From Gammaproteobacteria bacterium RIFCSPHIGHO2_12_FULL_41_20 (lineage in GTDB: Bacteria; Pseudomonadota; Gammaproteobacteria; DSM-16500), in contig MGYC01000022.1 of NCBI GenBank assembly GCA_001801575.1, positions 1-41,201 of the forward strand: a DNA stretch of 41,201 bases, given 5' to 3'. The notes beneath the pieces were generated by a model that saw only the letters and a list, made by a program, of their open reading frames with translations, was not told the DNA's origin and made no database searches. Made by a program: the position numbers and the translations under genes. Numbering within the stretch: position 1 is the first letter of the stretch; each line of letters starts with the position of its first letter. Positions 34,719 through 41,201 of this stretch are shown here, one piece after another.

Positions 34719-36308
34719 CTAGGGCCGGCTTCCCCCGCGGCGGGTGGGGGGCGGCGGCGGTGGTTCGGGTATCTCTTCTATATCTTTATTTAATACGCGA
34801 GGGTCTGACCCCGGTAATACTGTTTCGTGTTTTTGCCTTTGTTGTGCTTGCCGGGCCCCTGGTGATTCTTCGGTGAGGGTAAGATCCACATATGCTCGTC
34901 GTAGTAAATGATCCCGCATAGTATCTCGCATGCGCTGCGCTCTAGAAGGAGAATCATGACTGGGTGTTTTATTGGCAATGACTACCCCATATCTTTCTTG
35001 GCAATAAAACACGATGGCTTGCGCTAATCTTGCATCGAAAGCGAGGTCATCGCTTTTTCCAGTTATTTCACCAGGTAACATACCGCCGGTTGCTTGTCGA
35101 AAGCCTTCTACTAAACGAATAGCCGCACCTAAGTAATCGGCTGCAGAGCCACTTCCTGGGTGTATATCTTTAGCTGGATGTATTTTACAAACAAATTCTT
35201 CACTGGTTTGTTGCATGGCCCACGTTATGCCGCCAACTTTACCAAGATCAGTTTGGCTGAGTATTACCATTCCAGGTGTAAATCCAGTTACGGCAGTAAA
35301 TCCAGCTTCGCCGCTAGATGCTTTAAATGTGTTATCACGGGGTTGACTTAATAATCGTTGCGCTTCTTCTTCGGTGACAAGTTGTGATGTGGAGAATTGT
35401 ATTGTGTAGTGAGATTGATATTGAGTCATACCATGTAATCGATGGACTTCTTGTTGTAAACGTTCTATGTCACGTTTTTCTGCAGTCAGTTGTTTGACTA
35501 GTTCAGCTTCTTGGGCATCTTGCATTTTCGCGTTAATTTCTTTCTGGCGTTTTTCTAATGAGGTGGTAGCGGCATCCAGGAATATCTTCAGATGAATTTT
35601 TGCTCTTTCTAGTGCTTCTTGTGCCGCTTGTTTTTCATCGCCAGGTAGTGCTGCATCAAAAACTTTTTTTGCCTGATCGACAAGAGCGCTACGTTTGATG
35701 ATTTCATAAGCTAATGATCCTGCAGCGGTAGCTAGGTAATCCTGAGTTTCGGTGATGAGTTTAGCTTGTTCTTTTAACTGGGCTTGCTCTGTTTCATCCA
35801 TGCCTGCAGGAGGTGTTGCTGCTGCAGGAGGTGTCGCTAATTTCTGTTGAGCTTCTTTAGCGGATTGATATTTACTTCTCGCATCTGCTTCTGTACTACC
35901 TTCGCGAATACGAATTAACTCGATGAGCAAGGCATCTTGGACAGCCGCTTGTTTTTGTTGAAGGGGAGCTGTTGCTTCCAGCTTAGGCTGAGGTGGATGT
36001 TTTTCTAGCAATTGCTCCTGTAGTGGTGCAGGTAATCGAGTTATATCGATTGTACGTGTTTCAGACGTGGTGCTAGTAAAGAGAAACCCGCGAGCACGAT
36101 ATTGTTCTCGTGAATACCATTTAGCAAAATGTAGTTGTTTGGGTAACTCTGACGGTGCCTCTGCTGGTTCGCTATCCCTACCACTGGCTAATTCTCCTGG
36201 TTCGCTATCCCTGCCACTGGCTAGTTCTGCTGATTCGTCAGCAGCATCATCAGCAAGCACAGCTGGCGGCTCGGCATCTGGCGGCTTGGCACCTCTAGAA
36301 TCTGTCAT
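34719..36308 (-). CDS. Coiled-coil protein, tandem family member 3
   Basis: Not recognised. A 529-residue relative of the two genes downstream on this strand. The N-terminal 65 residues are acidic and disordered, with a direct repeat of ELASGRDSEP. The shared module begins earlier in this short member: FAKWYSREQYRARG has a counterpart in member 2 (LGKFYHSQYRVRP). From residue 194 it reads AAGSLAYEIIKRS, YQSHYTIQF, EAGFTAV, SAADYLGAAIRLVEGFRQATG and AIVFYCQERYGVVIANKT. The tail is Pro-rich (EPPPPPPTRRGGSRP), and part of it is encoded by a GGGTCTGACCCC repeat, so the end may have been remodelled. Function unknown. Confidence 0.75.
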   Translation of the reverse strand: MTDSRGAKPPDAEPPAVLADDAADESAELASGRDSEPGELASGRDSEPAEAPSELPKQLHFAKWYSREQYRARGFLFTSTTSETRTIDITRLPAPLQEQLLEKHPPQPKLEATAPLQQKQAAVQDALLIELIRIREGSTEADARSKYQSAKEAQQKLATPPAAATPPAGMDETEQAQLKEQAKLITETQDYLATAAGSLAYEIIKRSALVDQAKKVFDAALPGDEKQAAQEALERAKIHLKIFLDAATTSLEKRQKEINAKMQDAQEAELVKQLTAEKRDIERLQQEVHRLHGMTQYQSHYTIQFSTSQLVTEEEAQRLLSQPRDNTFKASSGEAGFTAVTGFTPGMVILSQTDLGKVGGITWAMQQTSEEFVCKIHPAKDIHPGSGSAADYLGAAIRLVEGFRQATGGMLPGEITGKSDDLAFDARLAQAIVFYCQERYGVVIANKTPSHDSPSRAQRMRDTMRDHLLRRAYVDLTLTEESPGARQAQQRQKHETVLPGSDPRVLNKDIEEIPEPPPPPPTRRGGSRP

Positions 36309-36476
36309 ATTGCGCTCTCATTATTGTGTTGAATGTTAAAAGTATAAGCGATTTTTGTTAAATGCAGCTTAACTTTACACCTAAGTCACTATGCCGAGAA
36401 TTAATTTTTTTAGAAGTAGACAAAGGAAAACAACCCCTTGAAGCTAAGAGGCGGTACCTCTAACCTCTAAGGGCAT

Positions 36477-36587
36477 CTCTAGAATTTGTCATTCTGAGCG
36501 AAGCGAAGAATCTGATTATTTATCAAGCACAAACCAGATTCTTCGCTTCGCTCAGAATAATAAAAGTCGAAATAGTAATTTCTAGAG
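36477..36587. repeat. Foldback with GTCATTCTGAGCGAAGCGAAGAATCT core
   Basis: CTCTAGA ends enclose arms reading TCATTCTGAGCGAAGCGAAG and continuing into AATCTG, which pair with CAGATTCTTCGCTTCGCTC and AGAAT around a loop of about 20 bases. The core is a variant of the one in the foldbacks at 11.8 and 29.4 kb. A small hairpin (CCCTT...AAGGG with AGAGG/CCTCT inside) lies just to its left at 36436-36473. Confidence 0.75.
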
Positions 36588-36602
36588 TAATTATTCACGG
36601 CC

Positions 36603-36665
36603 TAGCGGCCTCTCCCCTTCTCCCGGAGCGTTTTTTGTGAGGGGAGAGGGTCGGGGAGAGGGTGC
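36603..36665. repeat. CCCTCTCCC-type GC-rich repeat
   Basis: CCTCTCCCCTTCTCCCGG faces GAGGGGAGAGGGTCGGGG, forming an imperfect hairpin around a T-rich loop. It is one of four copies of this repeat type in the window. Confidence 0.6.
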
Positions 36666-36731
36666 CGCAAATCTGCAGGGTTTCTAGAGGCACCTCTAAG
36701 ATACTCTTAAGTTTTGGTGTGGTACTATAGC

Positions 36732-36892
36732 ATCCTAGATCCGGTTCTTGAAATCGCGGAGAGAGCACCTAATCGTTTGAATATATACGTGATTTTATGA
36801 AATTTTTTCACCGTATGGGCGAGTATTGCCTCAAAAAATTTTATAAAAATCACGCACATCTTCATTACGATTTCAGCTGCTGGATCTAGGAT
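36732..36892. repeat. 161-bp imperfect foldback with ATCCTAGATCC ends
   Basis: ATCCTAGATCC and GGATCTAGGAT form the ends. GAAATCG pairs with CGATTTC, and CGTGATTTTATGAAATTTTTT is matched by a right arm at 36833-36854. The central loop is about 25 bases. No T run follows. The ends differ from those of the CAGGARTT group, so it is a separate element type or a structured RNA. The rest of the 36309-36946 gap holds no gene I can support. Confidence 0.75.
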
Positions 36893-36946
36893 CATTTTTA
36901 TTAAATTAATACCCGTGGCTTGATAAAAACTCCGGAGGTGTAACCC

Positions 36947-37579
36947 ATGTTGAATCGTTGGTTTTCTCGGTGGCGGAAGGTAACGTCACCCTATACTACA
37001 CCTGCAGAACATACCCCGGAGGCTTGTTTTTCAGCTGCGCTGCGGGCATTCGCAGCAATTTGTCCCATGCAAAGCCAAGCTTTAGTCAGTGATTTTTTAT
37101 TACTTGTAGCGCGTTTTGAGCGGCAGCGGTTGCCTAAACTTAGCCAAAGACAACCTAGCCGGTTTGCCATTATAAAAGAATATTATGAGGCGGCCGGGGC
37201 TTTAGGATCACAGGTAGCACAACAGGAATGGGAAGGGGTTCGGGACAGTAAGTTTTCCGCGGCATTCAAGGCTTTGTCCAGGATACAAGGGTCAGCTGAA
37301 AGATCAGAACCTTTTCCATCTATTAATAACTTAGAGGATTATTGGCGTGATCAGTTAGAAAACTATGTTATTCAGCTTACTGTTTTATTTCCAAAACAGG
37401 CTCCGCAACTCATTGCTAATTTGCTGTATACAATGGGTAATGCGCGGCAAGATAATGTTGAAGCTAGTGTGTTTATGGCGGCAGCTGCTGATCTCCGACA
37501 TACCAGGGCGCAAATGTGGATTAAGCGGCAGCAAAATGATGGGTCTTATCATGTTCAATGGTTTAACTGTCGGATATAA
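36947..37579 (+). CDS. Hypothetical protein
   Basis: Not recognised. A 210-residue helical, soluble product starting MLNRWFSRWRKV, with no signal peptide; the very N-terminus is basic and amphipathic and might touch a membrane. Motif-like stretches are FSAALRAFAAICPMQSQALV and QLIANLLYTMGNARQDNVEAS. GGAGGT is eight bases upstream of the ATG, a strong ribosome binding site that supports real translation. It stands alone between foldback DNA and the feo operon. Confidence 0.7.
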   Translation: MLNRWFSRWRKVTSPYTTPAEHTPEACFSAALRAFAAICPMQSQALVSDFLLLVARFERQRLPKLSQRQPSRFAIIKEYYEAAGALGSQVAQQEWEGVRDSKFSAAFKALSRIQGSAERSEPFPSINNLEDYWRDQLENYVIQLTVLFPKQAPQLIANLLYTMGNARQDNVEASVFMAAAADLRHTRAQMWIKRQQNDGSYHVQWFNCRI

Positions 37580-37596
37580 ACCTAGAAAAACGGTAG

Positions 37597-37632
37597 GCCC
37601 ACGTTCGTTGTGGGGGAGAGGGTGAGGGGGAT
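37597..37632. repeat. GGGGGAGAGGGTGAGGGGG repeat copy
   Basis: A small hairpin CCCAC...GTGGG runs into GGGGGAGAGGGTGAGGGGG, the same tail found after feoB. It lies between the hypothetical gene and the Fur box. Confidence 0.6.
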
Positions 37633-37651
37633 AACCCAAACTCACCGTAGA

Positions 37652-37666
37652 TGAGAATGATTCTCA
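37652..37666 (+). promoter_or_regulatory. Fur box upstream of feoABC
   Basis: TGAGAATGATTCTCA is a perfect 7-1-7 palindrome and differs from the Fur consensus TGATAATNATTATCA by one symmetrical base in each arm. It lies six bases before the -35 box of the feo promoter, so iron-loaded Fur should repress the operon. Confidence 0.85.
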
Positions 37667-37672
37667 ATTGTA

Positions 37673-37701
37673 TTGACAAGCATTTGCGGGAGAGGGATAC
37701 T
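37673..37701 (+). promoter_or_regulatory. Promoter of feoABC
   Basis: TTGACA at 37673-37678 and GATACT at 37696-37701 are separated by 17 bases. This would place the transcript start near 37708 and give a leader of about 57 bases before feoA. Confidence 0.75.
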
Positions 37702-37716
37702 ATTTAGGAGGCAGTA

Positions 37717-37743
37717 ATGATGGCAAGAACTCCTGAAGAATAG
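37717..37743 (+). CDS. Possible eight-residue leader peptide
   Basis: ATGATGGCAAGAACTCCTG continues to a TAG at 37741 and would encode MMARTPEE. AGGAGG lies five bases upstream, a better ribosome binding site than that of feoA itself. The AGGAG can pair with CTCCT at 37730-37734 inside the same small frame. Whether it is translated is unknown; it may instead be a leftover of the CAGGAGTT repeat family. Confidence 0.35.
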   Translation: MMARTPEE

Positions 37744-37764
37744 AGTCCCTTAGGAATTTAAAAT

Positions 37765-37992
37765 ATGCAGTTAAGCGAATTAACAGTCGGTAGCAAAGCC
37801 CGTATTGTTCGGGTGCAAGCAGGAGAAAAAAGCTACCGTCAGCGTTTAATGGCGCTAGGCTTGCTACCTGGTACCGAGTTAACTTTGACGCGTGTTGCGC
37901 CGCTAGGAGATCCAGTGCAGATCACAGTGCGTGGTTGTGCGCTTAGTTTGCGCAAAGCAGAAGCGCGTATTCTGCAGATTGAAAAGGTGTAA
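37765..37992 (+). CDS. feoA: Ferrous iron transport protein FeoA
   Basis: A 75-residue SH3-like cytosolic protein that works with FeoB. It has the family pattern MQLSELTVGSKARIVRV, RLMALGLLPGTELTL and the closing LSLRKAEARIL. It starts after a weak TAGGA site and ends two bases before the feoB ATG, so the two are co-translated. Fur control is expected from the upstream box. Confidence 0.96.
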   Translation: MQLSELTVGSKARIVRVQAGEKSYRQRLMALGLLPGTELTLTRVAPLGDPVQITVRGCALSLRKAEARILQIEKV

Positions 37993-37994
37993 GT

Positions 37995-40376
37995 ATGTTG
38001 CGCCAAAGCCTTTCTTCGTTAGTCAAATCCTGTTGTGACGATACCGATGAATCAAGTCGCACCCCATCTCTACGCGTGGCTTTAGTGGGTAATCCCAACT
38101 GTGGCAAAACCACGTTATTTAACGGTTTAACGGGCGCAAAACAACACGTAGGTAACTGGCCGGGGGTAACTGTCGAGCGTAAAAGTGGCTATTTTACTTA
38201 TCAACAAACTACAGTCGAAGTGGTCGATCTTCCTGGCGTATATTCATTGACGGTAGCGGCTGAAGTAGGTGCTGTTGATGAACGTATTGCCTGTGAATTT
38301 GTGTTTAGCCAGGTTGCCGATGTGATTATCAATATTGTCGATGGTAGCCATTTAGAACGCCATTTATATCTAACCGCACAATTGGTAGAAATGGGTGTGC
38401 CGATGATATTGGCAGTCAATATGATGGATACAGTACGTGCCCGCGGTGTACGAATTGATTTTACTGCTTTGACTGAAGCTATAGGTTGTCCCGTGGTGCC
38501 ATTAGAGGCACACAAAGGCAAAGGCATCCAAGTATTGCAAGCAGCCGTATTAACCCTCACGCAGCAGCCTGTTGTCCCGAAAGCCCTGACATATCCATTA
38601 GAGCTAATGAATATCGTGAATGCTTTGGCAGCAGAATTAACCGAGGCTCATGTACAGCACGACAACGCAGAGCGTACATGGCTAGCCATGCGTTTACTCG
38701 AAGATGATGTATTCGTACAACGCTTTTTGGCGCTAGAAGTCAAACAGCGAGTACAATTTTATCGCACCTCTTTTCGCCAAGCATTAGGCGAAGATGCTGA
38801 TATTGTGTTAGCAGATAGCCGTTATCGCTGGGTGCAAGAGGTATTAGAGCAATGCGTAGACCAATCTGCAATTACTGTATCGAAGTGGACTACTCGGTTA
38901 GATAATGTAGTTTTACATCGCATATGGGGAATACCTATTTTTTTAGGCGTGATGTATTTGATGTTTTTATTTTCTATCAATATTGGCGGTGCATTTCAGG
39001 ATTTTTTTGATATTGGTAGCGAGACACTGTTTGTAAGTGGGTTAGCTGCGGCATTGCATGCGTTGCAGATGCCGGGATGGTTGGTTGCCTTGCTAGCGAA
39101 CGGTATCGGTAAAGGTATTAACACAACGGTGACGTTTATTCCGGTTATTGGTGCGATGTTTTTATTTTTAGCCTTACTGGAAGACTCTGGTTATATGGCA
39201 CGTGCCGCGTTTGTGGTGGATAGGGCAATGTGTGCATTAGGATTACCAGGGAAAGCGTTTGTCCCTATGATTGTCGGGTTTGGTTGCAATGTGCCTGCGG
39301 TGATGGGTGCGCGCACTCTTGAGCATAAACGCGATCGTATTTTAACAATTATGATGAGCCCATTCATGTCTTGTGGAGCGCGGTTAGCGATTTTTGCAGT
39401 ATTTGCTGCGGCATTTTTCCCGAGCTCGGGACAGAATATGGTATTTACCTTGTATCTAATCGGTATTGGGATGGCACTACTGACAGGGCTGGTGTTGCGC
39501 AAAACTTTGTTGCAAGGAGAGCCTTCGCCTTTTGTATTGGAACTGCCGTCTTATCATGTGCCCCATGTCAAAACATTATTGTTACATGCCTGGCAGCGCT
39601 TGCAGGGGTTTGTTGTGCGTGCAGGTCGCCTGATTGTGCCAATTTGCATGTTGATCGGTGCACTCAATGCCATTCAAGTGGATGGTTCTATCAGTATGGG
39701 GGAAGGGAATGTGAATTCTCTGCTGTCTGCATTCGGACGTTGGGTGACGCCGGTATTTACCCCCATGGGTATTCATGCCGATAATTGGCCGGCGACCGTA
39801 GGGCTAGTGACAGGTATTTTAGCCAAAGAAGTAGTAGTGGGATCGTTAAATACATTGTATAGCCAGATAGGGCATCTGACGGCAATAGCACCCACCGATG
39901 GGTTTCAACTATGGGCTGGATTAGTAGAGGCAGCACGATCTATACCAGAGAACTTGAGTCAACTAGGTGGTGCAGTAGCTAACCCTATTGCAGCACAAGC
40001 CCCTATACACACGTTAGATCAAGGGGTTTACGGCGTGATGTATCGATATTTTGATGGAAAGATTGGCGCCTTTGCTTATTTATTATTTGTGTTGCTGTAT
40101 TTTCCTTGTATTTCTACCACGGCGGCAATGTTGCGTGAGTTACATCGTGGCTGGGCAATATTTTCCGTATGTTGGATGACGGGGATAGCGTATGGAGCTG
40201 CAGTATTTTTTTATCAGGCAGCAACCTGGAGCCGACATCCGTGGCCTTCAAGTTTGTGGTTGGGCGGGGTGATAGCTGCATTTACAGCCACAGTATGGAC
40301 GATTCGCTGGATAGCGCAGCGTCAATTTCAAACAGCCAAGTTATTTTCCCCTCTCCCGCTTGCGGGAGAGGGTTAG
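37995..40376 (+). CDS. feoB: Ferrous iron transporter FeoB
   Basis: GTP-driven Fe(II) uptake protein of the inner membrane. The 793 residues begin with a G domain: G1 GNPNCGKT at 32-39, G3 DLPG and G4 NMMD. After the helical spacer a polytopic domain follows with the Gate motifs GFGCNVPAVMGART and FMSCGARLAIF, and a late PCISTTAAMLRE. The last residues, LFSPLPLAGEG, and the stop codon lie in a CCCTCTCCCGC palindrome, so the end is repeat-derived. It is the central gene of the feoABC operon. Confidence 0.97.
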   Translation: MLRQSLSSLVKSCCDDTDESSRTPSLRVALVGNPNCGKTTLFNGLTGAKQHVGNWPGVTVERKSGYFTYQQTTVEVVDLPGVYSLTVAAEVGAVDERIACEFVFSQVADVIINIVDGSHLERHLYLTAQLVEMGVPMILAVNMMDTVRARGVRIDFTALTEAIGCPVVPLEAHKGKGIQVLQAAVLTLTQQPVVPKALTYPLELMNIVNALAAELTEAHVQHDNAERTWLAMRLLEDDVFVQRFLALEVKQRVQFYRTSFRQALGEDADIVLADSRYRWVQEVLEQCVDQSAITVSKWTTRLDNVVLHRIWGIPIFLGVMYLMFLFSINIGGAFQDFFDIGSETLFVSGLAAALHALQMPGWLVALLANGIGKGINTTVTFIPVIGAMFLFLALLEDSGYMARAAFVVDRAMCALGLPGKAFVPMIVGFGCNVPAVMGARTLEHKRDRILTIMMSPFMSCGARLAIFAVFAAAFFPSSGQNMVFTLYLIGIGMALLTGLVLRKTLLQGEPSPFVLELPSYHVPHVKTLLLHAWQRLQGFVVRAGRLIVPICMLIGALNAIQVDGSISMGEGNVNSLLSAFGRWVTPVFTPMGIHADNWPATVGLVTGILAKEVVVGSLNTLYSQIGHLTAIAPTDGFQLWAGLVEAARSIPENLSQLGGAVANPIAAQAPIHTLDQGVYGVMYRYFDGKIGAFAYLLFVLLYFPCISTTAAMLRELHRGWAIFSVCWMTGIAYGAAVFFYQAATWSRHPWPSSLWLGGVIAAFTATVWTIRWIAQRQFQTAKLFSPLPLAGEG

Positions 40377-40427
40377 CAGCCGAGTTATTCCCCTCTCCCC
40401 TTGTGCGGGGGAGAGAGGGTGAGGGGG
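40349..40427. repeat. Two CCCTCTCCC palindromes between feoB and feoC
   Basis: CCCTCTCCCGC-TT-GCGGGAGAGGG (40349-40372) is a perfect 11-base hairpin. It is followed by CCCCTCTCCCC (40390-40400) facing GGGGGAGAGAGGG (40407-40419) and then TGAGGGGG. The first contains the last feoB codons; the second ends in the GGGGGAAAG that precedes feoC. Confidence 0.9.
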
Positions 40428-40437
40428 AAAGCGAACC

Positions 40438-40701
40438 ATGCTAAGCTTAGTCGACATAAAAAAATATCTCATGCAAGTTAAAATTACCACGCTCAATAGC
40501 TTATGTACCTATTTTCACGCCGAACCAGAAACCATGCGTTGTATGTTGGCACATTGGGTTCGCAAAGGATGTATACGTCAATGCATGAAGACCCCAGCTT
40601 GCGGTACCCAATGTTTCAAGTGTAACGTGGCTGTTACTGAAATTTACGAGTGGGTTGATGGTTCTGTCTCAGCGGTTTCTATGCCATTGCCGGCTTTGTA
40701 G
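40438..40701 (+). CDS. feoC: FeoC-like winged-helix protein
   Basis: An 87-residue protein with a small winged helix (LVDIKKYLMQVKITTLNSL then PETMRCMLAHWVRKGCIR) and a Cys-rich loop CMKTPACGTQCFKC, which in FeoC proteins can bind an iron-sulfur cluster. It follows feoB, and its ribosome binding site is the GGGGGAAAG of the GC-rich repeat. It probably regulates or stabilises FeoB. Confidence 0.88.
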   Translation: MLSLVDIKKYLMQVKITTLNSLCTYFHAEPETMRCMLAHWVRKGCIRQCMKTPACGTQCFKCNVAVTEIYEWVDGSVSAVSMPLPAL

Positions 40702-40799
40702 TAGATTGCTACTGCGGGTCTAGCAGAAATCGATGGTATTTTGTCATCCTTATAGAAGTGCGTTATTATTTAGTGAAATAACTAAGGAACGATATTTCC

Positions 40800-41201
40800 A
40801 TGGATGATCCTAATTTAACAGATTTTTTCAAAACCCTTCCTGCGCAAGTTATTAATGAAGGGACAGCATTTGGTCCTTTTTCTATCCGTGATTATATCCA
40901 AGCCTCTCCTGATGAAGCAGTAAAATTTCATTTTCAAGCCACATTATCCAATGGCGAGCCTTTACCGAGTGGCTTAAGTTGTACCGATATGGGTGTAATT
41001 AGCGGTACGCCAGGGAAAGGGACCCAAGGGTATTATGAGATTGATATTACGGCGGACAATCAAGCAGGTGTATTTCATACCGCTACTTTTTCGCTCACCA
41101 TAGAACCTAGTTTAGCCGCTGCAACGACGGCAGAAGCAGCAAAGGCAGAAGCAGCAAAGGCAGAAGCAGCAAAGGCAGAAGCAGCAAAGGCAGAAGCAGC
41201 A
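40800..41201 (+). CDS. He_PIG-like Ig-domain protein with AEAAK repeats (3' part cut off)
   Basis: The ATG at 40800 has AAGGAA about ten bases upstream and opens a frame that runs past the window end (134 codons seen). Residues 15-105 match the putative Ig (He_PIG) pattern: INEGTAFGPFSIRDYI, LSNGEPLPSGLSCTDMGVIS then GTPGKG, YEIDITADNQAG and TATFSLTIEP. This is followed by AEAAK repeats, which form rigid helices. There is no signal peptide, which is odd for an adhesion-type domain and would fit a type I or type IV secreted protein. The full size is not visible. Confidence 0.75.
   Translation, partial: MDDPNLTDFFKTLPAQVINEGTAFGPFSIRDYIQASPDEAVKFHFQATLSNGEPLPSGLSCTDMGVISGTPGKGTQGYYEIDITADNQAGVFHTATFSLTIEPSLAAATTAEAAKAEAAKAEAAKAEAAKAEAA
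41130..41201. repeat. 15-bp in-frame tandem repeat (AEAAK)
   Basis: The unit GCAGAAGCAGCAAAG is repeated nearly five times without change up to the window end and encodes AEAAK. The array may continue beyond the window. Confidence 0.93.

Noticed and set aside
38201-38560. Minus-strand frame of 119 codons inside feoB
   Set aside because: It lies opposite the FeoB G domain and shows no family features.

Overview
The window looks like a chromosomal segment of a moderately AT-rich gammaproteobacterium, most plausibly a host-associated member of the Legionellales/Coxiella side of the class. This is an inference. It rests on a typical gammaproteobacterial core (mutY-yggX, ssb beside uvrA with a YajR-type transporter, erpA, lpxL, rpe, hemL, feoABC) mixed with large unrecognised proteins, an SdbA-like alpha/beta hydrolase and a membrane-anchored protein with a Cys-His-Asp pattern, both of which resemble secreted-effector families. 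No marker in the window fixes the genus.

Layout. 1-2.8 kb: two accessory genes on the plus strand, a Cys-His-Asp protein and an alpha/beta hydrolase. 2.8-5.0 kb: a minus-strand operon of rubredoxin, lpxL, rpe and a VOC protein. 5.0-9.4 kb: hemL and a YfcH-like reductase, convergent with hemJ, then erpA with a hairpin-rich leader overlapping a secreted GH27 alpha-galactosidase. 9.5-14.2 kb: accessory genes, including a small Cys-containing exported protein, a 492-residue unknown, a class II aldolase with a haem-oxygenase-like diiron protein, and a kinase. 14.2-15.4 kb: a REP-associated tyrosine transposase element with 33-bp inverted ends, just downstream of tRNA-Phe. 15.5-20.1 kb: an APC permease, then mutY-yggX, hutG and an isochorismatase-like gene; the last two lack expected active-site residues. 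20.2-22.2 kb: a frameshifted kaiB-like gene, a PAS-GGDEF diguanylate cyclase and a biotin ligase in tight series. 22.3-24.5 kb: a DUF4258/YgiT toxin-antitoxin pair, a lytic-transglycosylase protein beside a small exported protein, and a 5'-truncated gene. 24.5-29.4 kb: ssb, a YajR-like transporter and uvrA. 29.6-36.3 kb: three tandem minus-strand genes for large coiled-coil proteins that share a C-terminal module of roughly 300 residues and are not recognised. 36.3-37.7 kb: repeat-rich DNA and one unknown gene. 37.65-40.7 kb: a Fur box, a promoter, a possible leader peptide and feoA-feoB-feoC. The window ends inside a new gene with a He_PIG-like Ig domain followed by AEAAK repeats.

The segment is unusually rich in foldback DNA. 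Several long inverted repeats (9.5, 11.8, 17.0 and 29.4 kb) share termini close to CAGGARTT, some continuing into TGAATAAA. One is flanked by a 9-bp direct repeat, as expected for a MITE. A second repeated core (GTCATYCTGAGCG...GCGAAGRATCT) lies in three foldbacks. GC-rich CCCTCTCCC/GGGAGAGGG palindromes lie at four places and supply the stop codon of feoB and the ribosome binding site of feoC.

The strongest candidates for something new are (i) the tandem paralogous family at 29.6-36.3 kb, (ii) the kaiB-like gene split at an A8 run and coupled to a diguanylate cyclase without kaiC in view, and (iii) the palindromic element family.
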